Of a stretch of 64,000 nucleotides of DNA, positions 48,301 through 59,795 are shown piece after piece. The notes under the pieces are model-generated. The model saw only the letters and a list, made by a program, of their open reading frames with translations, was not told where the DNA came from and searched no databases. This stretch comes from Topomyia yanbarensis. Lineage: Eukaryota; Arthropoda; Insecta; Diptera; Culicidae. The DNA is taken from the NCBI RefSeq assembly GCF_030247195.1, contig NC_080672.1, positions 11,532,001 through 11,596,000 of the forward strand, written 5' to 3'. Within the stretch, counting starts at the first letter, position 1. Every line of letters starts with the position of its first letter. A program made the translations under genes and the position numbers.

Positions 48301-49452
48301 GTCCTCGCTGAAGCATCAAAAACTACTCGTAACTTAGTAGTGCTGCTTGTCTCTTTGTAGATGGCGTGATGAGGTAGAAAGAAACAATTTTCGGGGTGGT
48401 CAAAGACTTCAACCATATGACCAAGAGATAAATATTCTTCCATGAATTCCGTGTAACGGATCCTTTTTTTTATCGTCGACAAATGTTCGTAGTAAGTTGT
48501 CAAACCGACGTTGTGCTGTTGCTCGAGAATCGCCCAGTTGATTTTTTATATCGTTGAAAGGAAGTCTGACGGAGTAGCGACCGTCGTCGTTGCGGGTAAA
48601 CGTACGTAAAAAGTGTGCGTCAACAGCTTGTTCAGCTACTGTCAACAATGACGCTTCGCGGCATGCATCAAGCTCCCAAAATTTCGTCAAAGTGTGGTTC
48701 AATTCATTGTTACTTACATTCAACTGACATATGCCTTGCGACTTCTTTAGTCTTTGATTCCTAACGTTGACTGGTCCGCTGACAATCCATCCAAACTGTG
48801 TATCGATTAATATTGGTTTGGTGTTGCCGAGTCGCATTCTGCCTTCCTTGAGCAGATCGAAAAACAACTCTGCGCCAAGAATTATCTGAATTTCGTCGGG
48901 TTTGTTGAAGGATGGGTCCGCCAGTACTGTACCAGTGGGGATGGGCCAAGCATGGGTATCCAGTTCAATGATCGGCAGTTTGGTTATTTTGGGTACAACC
49001 AGGAATTCTAGTGTAGCGTCGAAAGCGTTGACGCGCGATTTTATCTCTGTACTAAGTCTATATTTCACGTAAGTTTCAGTATTATTTAATCCGCTAATGG
49101 GAATATTGATGCTTTCCATTCGAATATTTATTTTTCTCGCAAATTCTTCCGTCATCAAATTCGAATCGGAGCCCGAATTCAGCAGTGCTTTACAGGACCA
49201 CGTTGTATTCCCTGATCCACATACTAAAACTTCAGCTGTTGACAAGAGTACTTGTTTTGTCACGTTATATGAGTGAGCACAGTTCACAGATTTTGTTTGT
49301 TCAACAGTTTCGCGGATGTCGCTAGAACACGAATGTCGATGATGTTGGTTCCTCATTCTCAAGCTTCTTCGGGGCTTCTGGTTTCCCGTCGTGAAGTAGA
49401 CTGTGGTGCTTTCGACCGCACGTCTTGCAAGATTGCTCCGAGTTGCAGTCAA
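45380..49452 (-). pseudogene. BEL2 Pol (protease, RT, RNase H, integrase), frameshifted with lost catalytic residues
   Basis: The protease motif reads ALLNSGSDSNLMTEE: Asn replaces the catalytic Asp (codon AAT near 49175). RT spans three frames: FDASARTTSGFSLNDAL and RADIPKMYRQVQIHPEDR (48060-48460), then EDSYIDDFLTGG after the break at about 48074. The break near 48465 lies in a T8 run, so an assembly error is possible there. RNase H reads ELHGYSVASKKAYGA, with Val where the first catalytic Asp is expected. Other RNase H and all integrase residues look present (NTRVDYAGP, HSDNGTTF, HFGGIWEAGVKS). The 889-codon downstream part is one open frame that stops exactly at the LTR border. Confidence 0.88.
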
Positions 49453-50744
49453 CAGTGCGATGACCCCGGCGTAAACAGTTAAAGCAGAGACCAGATTGCT
49501 TCACTTTGCTATAACGTTCAGACACTGAAAGCTTTTTGAACTCATCACATTTATAAATTGTATGGTCTCCATTGCAGCCATAACAGGATTCCTTGCTTGT
49601 CTGAACAAAGTTCTTTGCAGGCATTGTTTTCTGCTCCATTTTACCACGTTGCTTCCACACACCGGTGATTGGTCGCAGCTCTGAATAACCTTCCATCTTT
49701 TGGAGGATACGGCATCGTTCTCTTAAAAATTCCATCATTTCAATAAAAGTTGGCAATTCTTCTTTGGGTAGCTGAGATTCCCATAGCTTTCGAGTGTCCT
49801 TATCTAAGCGCTTGGCGATGACATTAACAACGATCATTTCTGCCAGTCCTTCAACTGGTAACTGACGGTTTATAAGTGCATCAACGTGTTTCGTACAAAC
49901 ATCGAGCAACTTTCGTAGTTCATCACCAGACCTCCTTGGTATATTCAATAGGGCTTCGATGTGTGTGTCTATTATTAAGCGTTCATCCTCATCTTCCAAC
50001 ATTTTCCATGCAGCGTCATAGTTATTGTTGTTAATAACATCCTGATCAATTTTTCCTGTAGCGTTTCCAATAAGCGAATTTTTCAAATGATAAAGTTTGA
50101 TAGCCGGTGACTCGTTTGGGTCTATTCATGATTGTCTGGAACAACCACTTAAAGGAGTACCAGTTTTCAAGATTCCCGTCAAATGTTGGCAACGGTACTT
50201 GCAAGTGAGGTGCTGACGAGCTTACTACAATTGGTCGCTGTGGGTCGGGTGAAACTGCATTTGCATCAAGTTTTACTTGGTTGTCTGCGTCCTTCAATCT
50301 GGATATTGCCGTTTGAATAGTGATGTACAGAGAATTATACATTTCCTCACAGCGGAAATACTCTTCCGTGTGCGCGGCTCGTTGCGCTCGAGATATAAGT
50401 TCGCATATTTCATTATAGATTATCTCAGACTGCTCATTGCACTTACGAATCGTTTCAAGTTGCAGATTCAACCAATGAATGCTTACATTTTCGCTTAATC
50501 CTTGCCGAATCCTCAGATATTTTTGAGTGATCATATCGCGGCGATCGAGAACTCTTTCTAGCTGCTGGGCCATTTTGCGTTCTTGTTGTTGCTTTTCTTG
50601 TGCTACTTTCTGAAGCGCAACTGTACCTAGAGGTGAACAATTCGACGCGCCAGTCAATGCATCGAGCAAATTTTTCGGGGTTATGTTTCTAGAAACTTTC
50701 GGAGTTTCTTCTCTTTCACACATGGAAGCGTGTGGTTTTTCCAA
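49322..50744 (-). pseudogene. BEL2 Gag, one frameshift
   Basis: Starts MEKPHASMCE and continues through a coiled coil (about residues 50-160) to the DUF1759 start (LPTFDGNLENWYSFKWLFQT). After a one-base frame change near 50120 the Gag core continues (PNESPAIKLYHL, then GKIDQDVINNNNYDAAW). Three zinc knuckles close it: CYGCNGDHTIYKC, CFNCLRRGHRTVDC and CKTCGRKHHSLLH. Unlike BEL1 there is no N-terminal PHD-like finger. The gag frame stops at 49322 and overlaps the pol frame by 131 nt, so the gag-pol junction is another frame change, either a mutation or programmed. Confidence 0.85.
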
Positions 50745-51006
50745 ATCACTTTTATAATTGCATTCAGCACATAATTATTATTCACTGCATTCGAATAACG
50801 TTCTAGAATGTTTTTCATCGAATATCGTGCTCCGGACACGACTCAACAGGTTCACTTGCACGCCGCGGCGTTACGTGTCAAAACCAATATGGCGTTTTTT
50901 GCAGTTGATGCAAAATCTATTAGATTCTAATTATCCATTGCGATTCTTCAAACCATCACAAAAAACTATCGCGGCAGGTTTATCCGGTTCGATTAGGACC
51001 AAAAAA

Positions 51007-51193
51007 TGTTCACTGTTTCACTAACTTATTAGATTTAAGGGATGGTTTGTGCGAGTAAAGAAATGCGTGCATTCTATTCAAGCGTTTATTTAAACTAACT
51101 TCCAAAACCACACATTTTTCTTCTTCAATTTCCGGTCACTCACACATTCACAGCACCGAGGGGTGTTCGAATGTACATTAGCCTTTGCGATCA
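51007..51193 (-). repeat. BEL2 5' LTR
   Basis: 187 bp, near-identical to the 3' copy outside one indel and one C/G difference. Confidence 0.93.
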
Positions 51194-51760
51194 GGGGGTT
51201 ACCCATCAGAGCACCCTTGGTTTGTTTGTACAAGACATCTCGGAATGTGAAATAATTTTCTTCCATGCAAAGACGATTAAGTTCGATAAAAGATCTTACT
51301 TTGCATTTCCATAGACTGTTGCTATTTTGTTGTAGTAACCGATCCTCTAAGAGGTTAATTGAATCTTTTACAGGAACACTTGGGAATAGCGCGGTTACGT
51401 CAAAGGAGACCATAATTTCATCGTCTTTGATTTCACCTGACTTCTCAAGATTGAGAGTGAATTCTTGTGTATTGGTGACAAATCGACTGGAAAACTTTTT
51501 TGGCATATTTTGAAATTCTTGTTCTAGCCATTTTGCATTTTTTTGGGTTGGGGCACCTATTGATGAAATAATTTCCATGATTTCATTTCCTGGTTTGTGA
51601 ATTTTCGGCAGTCTCTTTATTCGGGATAAGATGGGGTTGACTTTATGACTAGTTGGGGTCAATTTAATTTTTTTTACATTTTCTAAGAAAAGAAATGTCT
51701 GTATGCAATCCCGCGATGTTTTTCCTGAGGCTAATAATTTTGTTATACTCACTTGGTTTG
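51194..51760 (-). pseudogene. Penelope-like element: RT start (upstream half)
   Basis: Minus-strand frame with RLPKIHKPGNE (the LPKIHK signature of Penelope RT), EIISSIGAPTQKNAKWLEQE, DDEIMVSFDVTALFPSVPV (first catalytic Asp) and YKQTKGALMGNPL, ending at the BEL2 junction. The other side of the junction continues the same motif once one GGGGG is removed. Upstream of about 51760 no further homology is visible, so the N-terminal domain is missing or unrecognised. Confidence 0.8.
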
Positions 51761-52284
51761 GTTGCCATTTTCACAATCTATTCGTGAACGGAGGTCATAA
51801 CGGAATGAACGCACTTTACATATGTTTTTCTACTACTTAGTTGTGTTTCTGTCCGCACAAGCGATTTCGAGATATCCTTGCATTACCCTTACTGAACTGA
51901 GACTCATTTTATTCGAGCTCATTTCCATCACGCTATTGATCAATGAACATCGAATAGTTTTGGCTAGTCTACGCTAAGAGAGATCAGTTATCCAGCGCAA
52001 CTTTGCCATTTCGTTGTAGGTTGGGTGTTGTTCAGATTGTGTGGCATTCCAAAAATCATTCCCTTTGATTAGTTTCGGCTGGAACTCTTTCTATAACCAC
52101 TACTGTTCGGCGACTCGATATACTTCAAACTCCGAACATTAGTGGTTATAGGAATGAGTCCCAACCGGAAAAAATCGAAAATCATGACTCTAAAAAATAA
52201 TACTGATTCATCCCCAAGTACTCCACTAGTACCAATCTAGTTTTTTACATTTTCTATGTAATCAGTACATATAATAGAGGGTTC

Positions 52285-52570
52285 ATATTTATGCGATTGA
52301 AACTAATCGACTCAATCAATCATCGTATCGCTGTTGCCCAGCTTGAAAAACTTGGCTTCCGCAGTCTTCTCTTCTTGTTTACCTGGGCGGAAAATAGACG
52401 TCTAAAGTGGAGACGCTGTTGTCCAGTGTTTCACAGGGTGGCAGACAGAGGCCTATCATTTATATATTATATATGAATGGCTCATCTATCCCTGAACTAT
52501 ATTAAGTTTCATATATTGACGACTTGATCTTTTCCATAATCAAAGTCGGAAGAATCCGGTCTGTCAAGTT
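52285..52570 (+). pseudogene. Jockey-like RT scrap
   Basis: Plus-strand frames give DSINHRIAVAQLEKLGF (palm motif region), WAENRRLKWR, then NGSSIPEL and SYIDDLIFSIIK, where YIDD stands at the catalytic position. Frames change several times within 280 bp. It is a decayed LINE fragment, not the same copy as the one at 23370. Confidence 0.65.
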
Positions 52571-52797
52571 GAAATAAGCTAGAATAAGACCATTTCGATG
52601 GTTACGACTTTTACGTAACAATAGAGTGAAAGTTTTTCTCTTGTCTGATTTACTGCAAATCTGCCAGTGGACATCCAGCAATTTAGATTAGCAATATTGT
52701 TTGGTTCCATAACGTAATCCCAACATCTTCGTTTGTCATTAGTTCTAAGAATTCCCGGTACCAAGAGTCCCCACCAAAACACAATCAAAAAGTTAAA

Positions 52798-52806
52798 ACA
52801 CTTACC
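52798..52806 (-). other. 5' splice site of the host exon
   Basis: On the minus strand TTTAG|GTAAGTG closely matches the insect donor consensus. Codons beyond it (KCFNFL...) change to an unlike, AT-rich composition, which supports the exon end. Confidence 0.75.
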
Positions 52807-53598
52807 TAAATCAGGCATCGAACTGGAAGGCTCCTCGTGACCACTTTTCATCATTTTAGGCATCATCGCGCTTCCCCCACTTCCGGCGCCACTACCAACA
52901 CTACCCACCAAACCAGTTGGGGGTGGTGGAGGCGGTGGCTGCATTGAGGTCACGTGGTGATGCTGTTGTTGTTGTTGTTGTTGATGATGTTGCTGCTGTT
53001 GCCTTTGCTGAATAACCATCAGTGTGGCCTGAGACGGTGGGGGTAGATGCTGTTTACTGCTTGAGGACACCACCGAATGGTGAGGTCCATCGATTATGAT
53101 AGTACTGGAAGATGCCCCAGCCGGATGATGTGGGTGGAGTGAATGGCGATTCGAGCTACTGTCACCAATAGCAGCAGAAACGATTTGGTTGCTTGGATTA
53201 GGAGAACCGGACTGTAGCGGACGATGGGACGTCTCCTGCTGCTGGTGCTGATGTATGTGGGATGGAGACGCATGGTTATGATGAAGGTCATAGAAGCGTC
53301 CATCCCGAATAACGTGAACTTCCTGTGCCTGAATAGGGGCTACATTTTCACACGGTTTGTTCGAAGGTTTGGCAATGATTTGAATCCGTGCCCGATCCTG
53401 CGGCTGATGGTGACCGGTCACCGGTGCGGAACTGGATGTCGCAGACACCGACTGCGGCACGGTGATGGCAAGTTTGACAGTTTTCTTCGTATCCGCACTA
53501 CGTGGTGAATACATAATACGCTGGTTGTCACCAATCACAAAAGTCCGTATTTCCAGCGAATCCTTCTCTTCCTTAATAAGTTTGTTCAAGCACTGCAT
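52806..53598 (-). CDS. Coding exon of an unidentified host gene (264 aa, Gln/His/Ser/Pro-rich)
   Basis: The reading frame begins at the first in-frame ATG (53598; AAAAAATGC context), with an in-frame TAG upstream at 53665-53667. It runs 264 codons to an AG|GTAAGTG donor whose intron starts at 52805, leaving phase 1. The N-terminus (MQCLNKLIKEEKDSLEIRTF, GDNQRIMYSPRSADTKKTVK) has normal, non-repetitive composition; the rest is low complexity, with His/Gln runs, a proline run and SSSMPDLG at the end. I do not recognise the protein. The long disordered tail and the missing downstream exons suggest a regulatory or signalling protein with a long first intron. No matching exon was found in the 52 kb to the left, so the next exon may be outside the window. 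Confidence 0.7.
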
Positions 53599-55560
53599 TT
53601 TTTCTGGATTATTTCCCCGACTATTACAACACCGACACTGGCTCTGACCGAGCGACACACTATTCTACATTTTCCTTTTCTCCTCTCACTTCCACACGAA
53701 GCCGAAAGAATATTATTATTGATAAACTAGAGCCATTCGGTGAAAAGGAGCTGAACTTGGCCTCCGTTTCGGTTCGGCGAATATAATTCAACATTCAAAC
53801 ACACTCTCGCCGCAGTATTGCGAGTTTTTCTTCGCCCGTTTCACCATCACACATCTCAGCAGGCACGGATAAATCGAATATTTTCACCACACAGCTTTGT
53901 GTGCCGCGCTCTTGTTTTTTCTTCCTACCGTGAGCTCCCCTTCCCCAGCTCGTCGCTTGCTGCGATGTGCGAACCGAGCGCGCGAGTTCAAGGTCAATAT
54001 TTTCGGAAACTCAAAATAAGATCTGCCGTCGCTTCATATGTATTACCGACACATACACACCGATGGCTGAGTGCTGTTGACTTGTAAATCACACGCATTT
54101 AAACACCAAAATAAAACTAGCACATAAACACAGTCGTCAGCCACCTATCCTACTGAGTTGGACTTGGTCGAGAGGGAGCGCTTACATACAGAACGAAACC
54201 CACTGCGTGAGTATATATGTCACTGACACTAGGGGACAGTGAGAGAGAGAGTCACTCACAAAATGAAATCAACTCATCGGATGTCGTTGGTGTGTGAAAA
54301 CGACTAACACTCACCGATACCAGTTCAGCTCCAATGACCGCATATAGAAGCACCAGAGCTATAAACTGAGGCATCAGGACTTGTCCAACATTTGGCTCTA
54401 TTATGGCACAGGACGAGCTTACACAGTTCACTGTAGGTTACTGGCACATGTAGCATGCCATGAGCGCCTTAAGAGAAACACACAGAGAGAGAGGGTTCTC
54501 ACATTAAGCTCGCACGTTGCTATGACGTTAGTCCTTGGACTTGTATCCTTTATGCGAGACCCTGATTCAAGGCCTACCTGCATACCTATGTGCACTCATT
54601 TCAAACACCGCTTCCATTGGCTCCCCTATTGCTTGCGCTTTTCTCTCACGTATGACTGCTGTCCTTGGGGCCTTCGTTTCACGTTCAATGTCAGTTTAAT
54701 TTTTCCCCCTTTTTTCCAATTTTAATCTGTTTCTTCTTTCGTGTTCCCGATGACGAACCGTGCTACAGATATTTTCAGGATCACAACCACACCGCTATTA
54801 CGTCGTACTCTTCAATTTTGCTTCCTTCATCATATCGCGATTTATTATTATTCCTGAAACAGGCCGGAAAAAAATCACCACCGACACTGACCAGTCAGCC
54901 GTTCTTGTTCGCGAAAATATCACCGCATACAGAAAACGATTACTTCGTGTAGTCAGTCAGTCAGTCAGTCAGCCGTCTGAATACATGTGTGTGTTGTTAT
55001 TATTTGTTGTTGGAATCGCGATTTATTCTGTTTGTAGTGTTCCGAGGTCGAGCCAAAAAATCGCGATTCGGGTTTCCAACTGATGGTGTGTTAAGCTATT
55101 GCTACACCACTGCCACTCTACACTCTCCTGCTGATGCTCTCTCTCTCTCTCCTATGGATGTTTGGCGCTGCTGTATGGCACAAAATTCTAAAATAAGACA
55201 CGGGAAATAATTTTCATGGTCAGGCATTTCACCTTGAATAAGTTTATTACTTTTATGATTCGCGAGTGCGAGAGAAGACGGGACTGGTGGTGAATTGGAT
55301 CACATGCACACCACTAACTCGACGATACCCAGTCGTGTTGAGGTGGGAGCGGCTATCCGCCAAAGCCTACTATTGCTACCAACAACAGCAACAACGTTGA
55401 TGCTGATGATAGTGTTGCTTTTGCAGGCCCACCCTATGAGTGTTCAGTGCCGGGCCAGGGTTGTAACCGAATCAGCTGGGTGGAGGTGTCTGTGTGTGTG
55501 GTGGCGGGTATTCTATATTGACAGGTTTCTTCTTATGATAATTGAATACCAATGGATATC
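53599..55560 (-). promoter_or_regulatory. Upstream flank and likely 5' UTR/promoter of the host gene
   Basis: GC-richer than its surroundings. It has GA-rich runs (GAGAGAGAGAG near 54241, CACAGAGAGAGAG near 54480), a (TCAG)n run at 54950-54972 and a CT run at 55137-55151. GA tracts are typical of insect promoters. No TATA/initiator pair could be assigned. Plus-strand open frames in this part (for example 55295-55597) show no recognisable domain. Confidence 0.4.
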
Positions 55561-55571
55561 TGTTATTTTTG

Positions 55572-55690
55572 GTGGAATTTTTAGTGATTATTCATAAATA
55601 AGACGCAAAAACAGCCCAAAATTAACTATTCCCTTCGTCCGTGTTACAAATTGTATAACAAATTTGTTAGCACATTCCCTCCTTCCTCAT
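55572..55690 (+). repeat. Unoccupied paralogue of the site holding the 59864-63939 element
   Basis: GTGGAATTTTTAGTGATTAT through AAATTAAC-TA-TTCCC matches 59804-59863 joined to 63940-64000, with a single TA at 55627-55628 where the other copy holds the insertion. It supports the element boundaries and the TA target duplication. Confidence 0.8.
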
Positions 55691-56029
55691 TATACGTGAA
55701 GAATAATTTAAACAGTGTATTCAGATGAATTTAAGTGTTTCCAAAATCCCGTTTTTAAGGCGGAAAAATATATTTTCAAATTCCGCCGATTCTTGGGCAT
55801 CAATGATATTGTATGAACAAGAAGGTGTAGAATGATGTTTTCCCTAAAGGAACACATTTCATATAATTTTAGGAATAGAGATCAAAACCATGCTTCATAA
55901 TCCCGTTTACGAAGTAATTTCGGAGTTGTTCACCACAGTAAACAAACAAGAAAACATCGTGCTGAACCATACATGCAGTAAATACTTAAAGTAATTTAGT
56001 GTGTCTATTGAAGGTTTCTCGTATAAAAT

Positions 56030-56572
56030 ACACGGAAAAAAATTGTTCCCGAAATCGTGAATAAAGTGCCATGAATTCTGGAACAATCACGTTTTTACGT
56101 TTCGAAAACTGGACCATGAACAAAAGTCATGTGTTTCGTAATGATGTACAATTTCCCTTCAGCAACGCCAGCATAACGCTTTTATTAGTGGGAAAATTAG
56201 TTTTTGTTTTGTGAACTTTAGTCACGATTACATTCATTACGTTATTCATATATTTAGGAACATTAGCTCATGAAATCAAAACATTCTGGATATTTTCTCA
56301 TGAACTATTTCACGAAGCTCATAATTTTATTCATGAATCCGTTCACTTCTCGTGAACTAATTTATGATTCCCAATACATTAGTCACGATCCGATATCCGT
56401 GCCTGTGAAATAGTTCACAAAATCATGAAATATTATTCATGAACTCATGAACTGGTTCATAAATCCTTATATGTTATTCACGATATGAAATATTTTTCAT
56501 GAATTCTTGAACTGGTTCATGATTCTTAGTGCTATAGTCACGACCATGCTTGCCCGTGAAATAAATACAATA
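56030..56572. repeat. Array of palindromic TTCATGAA / GTTCACGAA-type repeats, left part
   Basis: Repeated variants of TCATGAACTGGTTCATGA (two 8-bp arms around TG), TAGTCACGA and CCGTGAAATA. The array is interrupted by the transposon at 56573 and resumes at 59108. Confidence 0.65.
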
Positions 56573-59107
56573 CAGTAATGACCCGTTTTTATCAACCAAC
56601 CGGAAAATTTTGGTTTATAAAACAGGGAAGTTGATAAAATCGGGAAAAATTTCTTATGGCATTTCTCATTTATAATGGTTTAAAACAACCGAGAAACAAT
56701 ATCCAGCTGACTGGTTATTGAAATGCGAATCCGGATCACCTGTCAGTGCGAACAGGCGTTTGCTTCCTAGTCGACCATAATTGGTTGTTGATGAAAAGGG
56801 TACGTCAGACTTGATTATATGTCCAGATTTTCTAGATAAACTCGTTCTCGATAACAAAGTATTCCATAAACAAGACTTGATGATTAATGCCCTCAAAACT
56901 AACAAGCGAATTTTATTTAATTCGACGTAAAAAGGAGGCGCTTTCAATAAAGTTACCGTCTTTTTTCACTACAAATTGTGTTAAATACTAAAGTTTCTCT
57001 GTTTTATTTCAGTTCGTAAATTAAAGTACACCAATTCATTTGTACATGTCAACATAGTAGATACATAAAAATAAAAATTAATTGCAATCAACTTTACAGT
57101 GAAACTGGATTCTTACTGACAATCTCCATAAGAGCTCTTTCTCTGAGACGACGCAGAAACAAAATATCACCTATGGGTTGAGAACCCTCTTCGGCCCATT
57201 GGATCACTTAATCGAAATGTTCTATTACCGTAAAGCTGCCAGGATTTTTGACTAGTATATCTGCTCGTTCAGATTCAATAGATTTTTGTTCTTCAGCAGA
57301 TTCGTCAGGTTCCATGTCGTCACTAACTGTTGCTTCTGTGACAAGCTTCGAAATATCTTCTTCTGTCAAAACCTTTCAACTATAACGCTCTTCTTCTATG
57401 TTATGCGGTATAATGGGTTCATTCGGTACTGCGTTCAGCAGTTTTGCCACTGGTAAGTCATCGATATCAATTAGCTTGTTTTCATTGATATATCCAATGT
57501 TTCTCCATGACTGACGTATGACCTTTGGTTCGACATTTTGCCAAGCTTCATGAATCCAAAAGCATATATCTTTCATGTAAATTTTTGAGAGTCGTTCTTG
57601 TATTTTCGTATCGTCGTCATTAGCCATTAGCTCAAGCAGTCATTTTTGTTGATACTTCAACTTAATATTTTGAATAACGTTCTGGTCCATTGGTTGTATA
57701 GCGGCTGTAACATTCGGCGGAAGAAAGAAGACTTGTATTTGCCCATTTTCACTGGATAATTCGTCGTTAGTTTGATGTGCCGAACAGTTATCTAGCAGTG
57801 TTTGGTGCGATGTTATTTTGCGATGAAAACTCTCGAATTTCTGGTACAAAGTTTTCAAAAAACCAATTTCGAAACAATTCTCTGGTCATCCAAGCATTTT
57901 TGGATGACATGTAGATAACTGGTATATTAACGTTTGTGAGGGCACGTGTATTTTTAGATTTTCCTATAACAACCAACACATTGCAACATGGCATAAACGT
58001 CACGCGATCTTTGGACACCTTACGTCCTGCTGCACTTCGCTCGCTAGGACCTACCAATGTATGACTTGGTGTTATTTTATAAAACAATCCGGACTCATCA
58101 GCGTTGTAAATCATGTCAATTGTTAATTCCCTCACTGCAATTTCTTCGAGGAATTTTTCGCGAAATTCACCAATACAGTTCATTGGACAAGATAAAATTT
58201 CCCCACATTGTTTTAGCCGCCTGATGCCATAGCACACTTTAAAATTGTGTGCCTTTTGAAGTGAGAAAGCGAATGTGCCAGGAACAGAGCATTTTGGAGC
58301 GAGTTTTTTGGCTTCTTCGATCAAAAAAGATGTTGATACAGCGTGATTCAGTCGTCTTTGATTCAAAAACCAAAGAAATAAAGCGTCCTTCAACATCCGG
58401 TACTTCCCAGAAGAAGCGTACTTAAACTTTTTACCAGGCTTACTCGTAACGGCAGATAAGATCGACGCAGCATTCTTTTCGATAGCACGAATAGTTGACT
58501 TATTGACGCCGTACTGTGTAGCTAAATCAATTTTTCTTACCTCTGGATTCTTCAGGGAGTTCAGGATGTTTACCTTGTCGTGCAATGTCAGCGATTTACG
58601 CTGTCTCTTCTCAATACTCCTACTTGGCATACTCTAGAATGCAAGTTAATTATTAACTTCTTTAACACACAACACTTCAGTTACCGATAATGAATGTGTC
58701 AACAAATTTAGAACAAATATTTTTAAGACACGAGTAGTTTATATCACGGATCGTCACAAAAAAACAAGAGCAACTGTCATTCTGTGTGCAGCTTTAATTT
58801 ACTCTGAAACTCAAGCAAAACAAAGGAATACACAACACACATACATAGGCCATCTGGTGACTAGCACATAAAAATGAAAAAAAATCTCCACTTACTGGGC
58901 ATCAAATAAAAAACTCTTAAAAAAACAATTTTGGATAAGTCTAACAGTTTATGTACTCATTCACTCAACACTCTACTATTACAAGATTATACATCTTAAG
59001 TGAGAGCAAAAACCTTTAATTTTATGAGGTTCATAAAATCGGGTACGAAAAGTTTATAAAATCGGGGGTGCATAAAACCGGGAGTTTATAAAAACGGGTC
59101 GAAACTG
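56573..59107 (-). mobile_element. pogo/Jerky-like DNA transposon, 2535 bp
   Basis: Left terminus CAGTAATGACCCGTTTTTAT. The right terminus on the minus strand is CAGTTTCGACCCGTTTTTAT. At the right end three 16-bp units of the type GTTTATAAAATCGGGG occupy 59052-59099. The left flank is TA; the right flank reads CA, so one TSD base has changed or the end is misjudged by a base. It contains one transposase frame on the minus strand, now broken. Confidence 0.88.
57094..58630 (-). pseudogene. pogo/Jerky-type transposase, one frameshift and three stops
   Basis: Starts MPSRSIEKRQRKSLTLHDKV, a CENP-B/pogo N-terminal helix-turn-helix (residues about 10-60, VNKSTIRAIEKN). A Tc5-type helix-turn-helix follows (about 65-140), then the DDE_1 catalytic domain with YNADESGLFY (first Asp), LLDNCSAH (second) and QPMDQNVI (third). 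The last two Asp residues are separated by 34 residues. A frameshift near 57800 and in-frame stops at 57640, 57376 and about 57208 inactivate it. The C-terminal acidic tail still reads to 57094. Transposases of this superfamily cut and paste at TA. Confidence 0.85.
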
Positions 59108-59560
59108 CAGTCACGTCTGACCATTCGTGCTCGTGAAATAATTCATAAAATCATGAACTATTCATGGATTCGTGAACTGGTTCATGATTCCTACCACATG
59201 ATTTACGATCTATTTTATGTGCTTGTAATATTTAGAATATATTTCTAATTATATTAATGTAAAATGGTAATGAAATTTTCACGTGAACTAATTCTAAAAT
59301 TATTATTGATTTTCATGAAATGGCCAGCTGCTAGTGGCCAGTAACAGGTACGAAAGATCACTATAACGTGCACGGAAATTACGAAAATAGTGACTAAATT
59401 CTTAAATTTGTGAACTTGAATCGCACATTTCGACAAAAATCGTGACTATAATCCTAAAATCATGAGCATGAAGCACTCTACTCTTGACTAAAATATGACG
59501 ATAACGTGAATAGAAATTACGCAGTTCGTAATTGATTGGTGTACGAAAATACGTAAGTCA
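59108..59560. repeat. Array of palindromic repeats, right part
   Basis: Continues the pattern of 56030-56572: CGTGAACTGGTTCATGATTC, CGTGAAATAATTCA, AAATCGTGACTATAATCC. The motifs change orientation toward the right, so the whole could be a fold-back element. Confidence 0.6.
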
Positions 59561-59714
59561 TCGCATCGAATTCAAAATTAAATGTTAAATAATTAAAGTT
59601 TCTGTATTTCTACGAAACTTTCATTATTTTTTAGAAAATAGTTATTCTTTCAGAAACTGTAGTTAGTAGCAAATAAAAAATTATAAATGTGTAATGTAGC
59701 TTGAGAAAAAATAA

Positions 59715-59795
59715 TGTGCCGATAATCGAAACAATTTCTTCGGATTGTCGTACTACGGATAATCGAATCATTTTCTACGGATAATCGAATATGGC
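59715..59795. repeat. GGATAATCGAA direct repeats
   Basis: TACGGATAATCGAAT starts at 59754 and 59776 (22-bp period), with a third related copy near 59719. Probably the end of another pogo-type MITE; no partner end was found. Confidence 0.5.

Larger units (their letters stand above)
45209..51193 (-). mobile_element. BEL/Pao LTR retrotransposon (BEL2), defective
   Basis: A 5985-bp element on the minus strand inserted into a Penelope-like element. LTRs are 45209-45382 (174 bp) and 51007-51193 (187 bp), TG...CA. They differ by one substitution and a 13-bp indel. The target duplication is GGGGG (45204-45208, 51194-51198). The internal region encodes gag and pol with four frame breaks (about 50120, 49335, 48465 and 48074). 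A possible primer-binding site begins TGGTCCTAATCG a few bases inside the 5' LTR boundary; the tRNA is not assigned. It is a different lineage from BEL1: the LTRs, the gag and the zinc fingers all differ. Confidence 0.92.

Noticed and set aside
49322..49452. Programmed frameshifting between BEL2 gag and pol
   Set aside because: A 131-nt overlap is compatible with it, but three other frame breaks exist in the same copy and I saw no clear slippery heptamer, so mutation is the simpler reading.
55295..55597. A 100-codon plus-strand open frame with a hydrophobic segment
   Set aside because: It sits in the low-complexity upstream flank of the host exon; there is no family signature and no splice sites were seen.
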